A stretch of DNA of 36,315 nt from NCBI GenBank assembly GCA_903902345.1, contig CAIUUR010000415.1:1-36315 (forward strand), written 5' to 3'. This document shows positions 32,115-36,315 of this stretch, piece by piece. Each line of letters opens with the position of its first letter. The stretch's first letter is position 1. This DNA is from an uncultured Geobacteraceae bacterium. Lineage in GTDB: Bacteria; Desulfobacterota; Desulfuromonadia; Geobacterales; CAIOGM01. A program made the translations under genes and the position numbers. The notes under the pieces were generated by a model that was not told the DNA's origin, did not search any database, and was given only the letters and a program-made list of their open reading frames with translations.

Positions 32115-33698
32115 GTGAGTGACACCGAAAAAAAACAGATCGTCCGGGCCGCCGGAGTGCTCGGCTTTGCCACGATCATCTCCCGGATCATGGGGATGGT
32201 GAGGGACATGGTGGTATCACGTCTCTTCGGAGCGGGGCTTGCCACCGACGCCTTCTTCGCGGCATTCCAGATACCAAATATGCTCCGCCGGTTTTTCGCC
32301 GAAGGGGCGCTCACCGCAGCCTTCGTCCCCACCTTTTCCGAATACTACACCCAGCGGAGCGAACAGGAAGCCCGAGACCTAGCCAACACCTGCTTCACCC
32401 TCCTCACGATAGTCATGGCGCTCACCACCATCTTAGGAATACTCTGCTCTCCAACCATCGTGGGGATCATGTTCCCCGGCTTCAGGGAACTCCCCGGCAA
32501 GTTCGACCTGACGGTTCTACTGAACCGGCTGATGTTCCCCTACCTTTTTTTCATCAGTCTCGTGGCGCTCTGCATGGGGATTCTCAACACAGTGCGCCAT
32601 TTTTTCACCCCGGCAATATCCACCGTTTTCCTCAACCTCGCCATGATCCTCTCCGCTCTTCTCCTGCACGACCGGTTTCAGGTTCCCATTGTTTCCCTGG
32701 CGGTGGGAGTTCTGGTGGGAGGAATGCTCCAGCTCCTGCTGCAACTCCCCATGCTCTACCGTAAGGGGTTCGGCATCCGGCCCCGCCTGGATTTTCGCCA
32801 CCCCGCGGTGCGGCGGATCACCCTCCTCATGGGACCGTCCATATTCGGCGTGGGGGTCTACTACCTCAACCTCACCGTCAGCAACATCCTGGCCTCCCTC
32901 CTCCCCCAGGGAAGCATCTCCTATCTCTACTATGCCCAGCGACTCTTCGAGTTTCCCCAGGGGATCATCACCGTCTCGGTGGCCCAGGCGGTTCTCCCCT
33001 CCATGAGCCGACAGGCGGCAGCAGGGGAGATGGAACAGCTGAAAGAGTCGCTCCGCTTCGGCCTCAAGATCACCCTCTTCATCACGGTTCCGGCCATGGT
33101 GGGACTGATGGTCTGCGCCACTCCCATTTTCACCCTCCTCTTCATGGGTGGGGAGTTTGATTACCTCAAGGCGGTGAAGGCCGCCGAGGCACTCCGCTAC
33201 TACTCCCTGGGGCTGGCGGTGGTAGCCCTGGTGCGGGTCCTGATCCCGGCCTTCTACGCTCTCAAGGATACCCGAACCCCCGTGGTGACCGCCTTTATCA
33301 CCTTCCTCCTCAATGCGGGCTTCAGCCTGCTCCTCATGAAACCGCTCCTGCACGGCGGGTTGGCCCTGGCAACGACGCTGGCCTCGGGGTGCAACATGGC
33401 CATGCTCCTATTCCTGCTTCGGAAGAAGATCGGCGGCTTCGGCTGCGGCCGGGTCTTCGGTTCAGCGTTCAAGACCCTGGTTGCCGCGGTGCCCATGGGA
33501 TTTTTGGTGTGGTACGGGATGAGGCTGACCGACTGGTCCTTGGGTGGGCAGAAACTTGAAAAGATTACGGTCTTAGGGGGGAGCATTGGGGCCGGAACGC
33601 TCCTCTTCATCCTGACGGCGCATCTGCTGGGGTGCGAGGAGGTCCGCGACGCCGGAGCGCTCCTCCGGCGCAAATTCCGGAAAAAGACAAACAGGTAA
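32115..33698 (+). CDS. murJ: Lipid II flippase MurJ (MviN family)
   Basis: A 527-residue polytopic inner-membrane protein, of the usual length for MurJ. It begins with RAAGVLGFATIISRIMGMVRDMVVSRLFGAG, the conserved first helix, and has the FFAAFQIPNMLRRFFAEGALTAAFVPTFSEY block. About 14 hydrophobic helices follow. It flips lipid II across the inner membrane for cell-wall synthesis. The start is a GTG (32115); AAGGAG lies about 11 nt upstream. It comes directly after a strong terminator yet shares orientation with cdaA and the LysM hydrolase. Confidence 0.96.
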   Translation: MSDTEKKQIVRAAGVLGFATIISRIMGMVRDMVVSRLFGAGLATDAFFAAFQIPNMLRRFFAEGALTAAFVPTFSEYYTQRSEQEARDLANTCFTLLTIVMALTTILGILCSPTIVGIMFPGFRELPGKFDLTVLLNRLMFPYLFFISLVALCMGILNTVRHFFTPAISTVFLNLAMILSALLLHDRFQVPIVSLAVGVLVGGMLQLLLQLPMLYRKGFGIRPRLDFRHPAVRRITLLMGPSIFGVGVYYLNLTVSNILASLLPQGSISYLYYAQRLFEFPQGIITVSVAQAVLPSMSRQAAAGEMEQLKESLRFGLKITLFITVPAMVGLMVCATPIFTLLFMGGEFDYLKAVKAAEALRYYSLGLAVVALVRVLIPAFYALKDTRTPVVTAFITFLLNAGFSLLLMKPLLHGGLALATTLASGCNMAMLLFLLRKKIGGFGCGRVFGSAFKTLVAAVPMGFLVWYGMRLTDWSLGGQKLEKITVLGGSIGAGTLLFILTAHLLGCEEVRDAGALLRRKFRKKTNR

Positions 33699-33709
33699 GG
33701 TGATCCGCA

Positions 33710-34200
33710 ACAATAAACATACCAACCGTCTGTCATCCTGAACGACTGGTACTGAGCGAAGTCGAAGGAAGTAAAGGATCTGCTTATTGTCTAAACTGCA
33801 CTACGATAGATGAAACAAAAGGACTTCGTAAACCATACCCACCCTTGATCGGATTGGAAAGAAGGCTGTCGTCAGCCATCACCGGGAGGTGCCGTTTCGA
33901 CTGCTGAAAAGTAACGATGAACTCTCGGTTCCTCCCGACAATAATTCCGGGAGGATACCTGGGAGGACGGGCTTCCGGCCTGTCGCGGACAGGATGTCCG
34001 CGCTCCCGGGAAGGAAGCGGAAGACCTTTCGCGCCATGACAAGTGACTCTGCATGACGTATCCGCGTCTTGCGCTGTTTTTGTCATCCTGAGCAACGCGA
34101 AGGATCTGCTGTTGAATCAAACAGAAGCAAATCCTTCACTTACTTCGACTTCGCTCAGCACAAGTCGTTCAGGATGACAGACGGTTGGTATGTTTATTGT
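33710..34200. repeat. 70-bp inverted repeats enclosing 351 bp (MITE-like) and nested repeats
   Basis: Arms at 33710-33779 and 34131-34200 match in inverse orientation at 66 of 70 positions. The outer ends read ACAATAAACATACCAACCGT and each arm contains a TCATCCTGA element. A further TCATCCTGAGCAACGCGAAGGATC copy lies inside at 34083-34106, and a 44-bp REP-like unit at 33967-34010. No open frame in the interior is convincing as a gene. The non-coding DNA spans from the murJ stop to the methyltransferase remnant. Confidence 0.8.
33967..34010. repeat. REP-like unit, copy 1
   Basis: This 44-bp unit contains the stem GCGGAC-N5-GTCCGC and matches the unit at 34617-34660 at 40 of 44 positions. It is inside the MITE-like inverted repeat. 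Confidence 0.8.
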
Positions 34201-34726
34201 CGTGATTCACCTTATCCCTGACGTAAAATTCACACCGAAACCCTCCCGATTGATTCGTCACCTTTTGCAAATCGCTACAGACAAGGACTCTCTCATTCTC
34301 GACTCCTTTGCCGGCAGCGGCACCACCGGTCATGCCGTTCTGGCCCAAAATGCGGCCGATGGCGGCACTCGCCGGTTTATCCTGGTGGAGATGGACGAGA
34401 ATATCTGCCGGAATATCACCGCGCAACGACTGTCTCGGGTTATTTCCGGATATAACGGCGTCGCCGCGCTGGGCGGGGGGTTCCGCTTCTGCGAACTGGG
34501 TGAACCGCTCATTGATGAGCGCGGCGACATCCGCGCCACGGCGCCTTTTGCCGACCTTGCCCGTCATGTCTATTTTTCGGAAACGGGAGAACCCTGGAGC
34601 GGCGTCCCCTGGGAAAACGGGCTTCCAGCCCGTCGCGGACAGGATGTCCGCACTCCCAGGAAGCGGATGTCCGCGCTCCCTTTAAGAAGAACCCGCGCTC
34701 CCGGCAAAAAGGAAACGACCATATGA
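34190..34726 (+). pseudogene. Remnant of a type III (Mod-like) DNA methyltransferase
   Basis: The open frame of 178 codons begins within the inverted-repeat arm. Its central part (about codons 14-140) is Mod-like: FTPKPSRLIRHLLQIATD and DSFAGSGTTGHAVLAQN (the SAM-binding motif DxFxGSG), then RFILVEMDENICRNITAQRL. The N-terminal half including the catalytic DPPY motif is absent and the C-terminus is replaced by translated REP repeats (from about codon 143), so the gene is broken at both ends. No restriction (Res) gene is adjacent. The protein is presumably inactive as a methyltransferase. Confidence 0.82.
34617..34660. repeat. REP-like unit, copy 2
   Basis: A near-copy of 33967-34010 (40 of 44 identical) with the same GCGGAC-N5-GTCCGC stem, followed at 34663-34680 by a partial third copy (GCGGATGTCCGCGCTCCC). 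It forms the 3' end of the methyltransferase remnant frame. Confidence 0.8.
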
Positions 34727-34798
34727 TCCTGAAAAACTATCATTTGGAGGGGAGGCTACTATGGACTAAAAACTGAACGGTATCGTCAGCCAAAGCCT

Positions 34799-34882
34799 GT
34801 CATTCTGAGCAAAGCGAAGAATCTGCTTTTTGCTTTTCGGCAGTAAAATCTACAGCAGATCCTTCGCCTTGCTCAGGATGAC
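34799..34882. repeat. Palindromic GTCATTCTGAGC repeat pair
   Basis: GTCATTCTGAGCAAAGCGAA (34799-34818) continues to AGAATCTGCT, and the inverse AGCAGATCCTTCGCC...GCTCAGGATGAC lies at 34854-34882, with about 25 bp between. It is a stem-loop of the same TCATCCTGAGC family found in 33710-34200. The 34727-34907 gap contains nothing else that I can support. Confidence 0.8.
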
Positions 34883-34907
34883 AAGCCAGAGACAGAATGG
34901 CAACTTT

Positions 34908-35753
34908 TTAAAAATTGTCTCTCTGTTTTTCTCCATGCCTCAGTGCCGTGGTGCAAACGCTCTTTTCAGCAGCCTCTATCCGTTTCGCCTCTTCCCAGAG
35001 GGTGTCCATCTCGGCAAGGGTGGCGTCGGTCATCTTCCGCCCCTCACCATGGAGAGATGACTCCACATGTTCGAACCGGGCGGTGAAGCGCGACATGGTC
35101 TTTCTCAGCGCCTCCTCGGGATTGATGGCCAGAAACCGTCCCAGGTTGACGATGGCAAAGAGAAGATCCCCCAACTCCGCCTCCATCCGCTCCTGATCCC
35201 CTGCCACCATGGTCTCCTCGAACTCGTGCAACTCCTCCAACACCTTGGCAAAGACCTGATCCACGTGTTCCCAGTCGAAGCCCACCCGAGCCGCCTTCTC
35301 CGTCAGTTTTTGCGCTCGCAGAAGGGCCGGGAGCTGCGGCGGGACACCGCTCAGCGCCGATTTTCGGCTTCCCTCCTTTTCCTGGCTCTTGATCTTCTCC
35401 CAGTTCTCCACCTGTGCCTGGCTACTGTCTATGATCTGGTCGCCAAAGACATGGGGATGACGTCGAATCAGTTTTTCGTTGATTCCGGCGAGAACATCGG
35501 TGATGGCGAAATCCCCCCGTTCCGCGGCGATGGCGGCATGGAAGACCGGCTGGAGCATCAGGTCTCCCAGTTCCTCCTTCAACATCTCCGGAGAGCCGAC
35601 ATCGATGGCTTCGATCACCTCATAGGACTCCTCCAACAGGTACCGTGTGAGGCTACCATGGGTCTGTTCCGCATCCCACGGACACCCTCCCGGTCCCCGT
35701 AAACGCCCCATAATTTCCACGAGACGGTTGAACTCACTCCCCGCATCAGACAT
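34908..35753 (-). CDS. mazG: Nucleoside triphosphate pyrophosphohydrolase MazG
   Basis: A 281-residue protein with two MazG modules. The N-terminal one has GGCPWDAEQTHGSLTRYLLEESYEVIEAID and KEELGDLMLQPVFHA, with Mg-binding Glu/Asp; the C-terminal one has KVLEELHEFEETM and MEAELGDLLFAIVNLGRFL. It hydrolyses NTPs to NMP and pyrophosphate, cleaning the pool. AAGGAG six bases upstream supports the ATG at 35753; the open frame extends to 35789. It is convergent with the repeat region and divergent from lpxD. Confidence 0.95.
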   Translation of the reverse strand: MSDAGSEFNRLVEIMGRLRGPGGCPWDAEQTHGSLTRYLLEESYEVIEAIDVGSPEMLKEELGDLMLQPVFHAAIAAERGDFAITDVLAGINEKLIRRHPHVFGDQIIDSSQAQVENWEKIKSQEKEGSRKSALSGVPPQLPALLRAQKLTEKAARVGFDWEHVDQVFAKVLEELHEFEETMVAGDQERMEAELGDLLFAIVNLGRFLAINPEEALRKTMSRFTARFEHVESSLHGEGRKMTDATLAEMDTLWEEAKRIEAAEKSVCTTALRHGEKQRDNF

Positions 35754-35914
35754 GACAATCTCCTTCCTGCACGAACCGATAAGTTTCACTGAGCACCTTA
35801 CCCGATGCAGCGCTACATTTCAGCATCTAATTTTCGGTGATCGTGGTAGAATGAGAGTAATTACGACTTTTATGGCGACCAGCGAAGATTCGTTGCCGAA
35901 ACAGGAGCCCGAGC

Positions 35915-36315
35915 ATGGACAAATCGTTGCAGGAACTGGCGGATCTTCTTGGGGGACGTGTCACGGGGGATCCCCTGATCAGAATACGAGGCTTGGGAAC
36001 CCTGGAGACGGCGGGAGAAGGAGAGATCACCTTTCTCGCAAACCCCAAATACGCCGGTAAGGTGGCGACAACCAGGGCATCAGCGGTGGTCCTCTCCGCC
36101 GGCGCCAACAGCTACGGGCGCCATGGTGTCATCGTCGCCAACCCGTACTTGGCCTTTGCCAAGCTGCTGACCCTCTTCACAGAGCGTCCCCGGCGGGCGA
36201 CAGGAATCATGAAGGGGGCCCACGTGGGCGAGGGTGTCACCATGGGCGAAGAGATCTCCGTACACCCCGGGACCGTCATCGGCGACGGCGTCAAGATCGG
36301 ACACCGGGTGACGCT
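35915..36315 (+). CDS. lpxD: UDP-3-O-acylglucosamine N-acyltransferase LpxD, 3' end beyond window
   Basis: The frame from the ATG at 35915 stays open to the right edge (133 full codons). It begins MDKSLQELADLLGGRVTGDP and has ETAGEGEITFLANPKY, the LpxD N-terminal uridine-binding domain, followed by the first hexapeptide turns (VGEGVTMGEEISVHPGTVIGDGVKIG) of the left-handed beta-helix. LpxD adds the second acyl chain in lipid A synthesis. AGGAG precedes the start. The neighbours expected downstream (fabZ, lpxA) lie outside the window. Confidence 0.95.
   Translation, partial: MDKSLQELADLLGGRVTGDPLIRIRGLGTLETAGEGEITFLANPKYAGKVATTRASAVVLSAGANSYGRHGVIVANPYLAFAKLLTLFTERPRRATGIMKGAHVGEGVTMGEEISVHPGTVIGDGVKIGHRVT

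Noticed and set aside
33784-34095. 103-codon open frame on the minus strand inside the inverted repeats
   Set aside because: It reads through the REP-like unit and the repeat arms, has no ribosome binding site and no recognisable domain.
1-36315. Avoidance of CTGCAG as a mark of a long-established PstI-like system
   Set aside because: The hexamer is seen repeatedly (for example near 310, 485, 551, 1230, 4214, 5089 and 5169), so no avoidance is evident by eye; a proper count against expectation was not possible.
1-36315. tRNA or rRNA genes
   Set aside because: No cloverleaf with a GGTTCRA T-arm and acceptor stem was found; GGTTCGA in 18297-18380 belongs to the heptamer array.

Overview
The window looks like a chromosomal segment from a Geobacter-like member of the Desulfuromonadota (formerly Deltaproteobacteria). 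It is GC-rich, with purine-rich ribosome binding sites. The gene content fits an anaerobe of this group: a DctA-type C4-dicarboxylate carrier behind a sigma-54 promoter, a ThiC-like protein behind a cobalamin riboswitch (most likely the anaerobic benzimidazole synthase BzaF), a 37-residue RCKP rubredoxin-like protein, a fused CdaA-YbbR diadenylate cyclase, UbiE/MenG, and the rplU-rpmA-obgE-proB-proA and hrcA-grpE-dnaK-dnaJ clusters. The taxonomic call is inferred from gene content and order, not from a search.

Left part (1-9.7 kb). A truncated sugar-nucleotide pyrophosphorylase gene runs off the left edge. Next to it is a two-gene minus-strand unit of a GAF-domain sensor kinase with a Cys-rich N-terminus and an eroded ATPase domain, overlapping a single-domain response regulator. 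The small RCKP protein follows. A 500-bp non-coding stretch then holds three copies of ATAAC-N4-GTTAT and a -24/-12 promoter ahead of dctA. Convergent to dctA is the bzaF-like gene, whose roughly 280-nt leader carries a cobalamin riboswitch and an intrinsic terminator. An AAA/DUF4143 ATPase, a truncated pseudo-receiver ending in a 44-bp tandem duplication, and a membrane-anchored SPFH protein complete this part.

Accessory stretch (9.9-14.9 kb). A glycosyltransferase 2 pseudogene is followed by a type II restriction-modification pair of the BsuBI/PstI kind (methyltransferase and endonuclease overlapping by 68 bp). A plus-strand operon of a VOC protein, a WbuC-like cupin and an exported SH3-like protein comes next.

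Central minus-strand block (15.0-29.3 kb). In transcription order this holds ubiE, purT, a Rieske protein, rplU-rpmA-obgE-proB-uma2-proA, a ParD/ParE-like toxin-antitoxin pair, hemW, then hrcA-grpE-dnaK-dnaJ behind a strong sigma-70 promoter and a perfect CIRCE operator. The heat-shock operon has two unexplained non-coding structures: a 12-copy heptamer array between grpE and dnaK and a 24-bp-stem hairpin between dnaK and dnaJ.

Right part (29.4-36.3 kb). Plus-strand envelope genes (cdaA-ybbR fusion, LysM-NlpC/P60 hydrolase, murJ) suggest c-di-AMP signalling next to peptidoglycan metabolism. A repeat-rich island with a type III Mod methyltransferase remnant separates them from mazG (minus) and a truncated lpxD (plus) at the right edge.

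No tRNA, rRNA, CRISPR array or intact insertion sequence was seen. The items most worth checking are the dctA promoter architecture, the riboswitch-bzaF unit, the eroded kinase, the CdaA-YbbR fusion and the two intergenic structures in the heat-shock operon.
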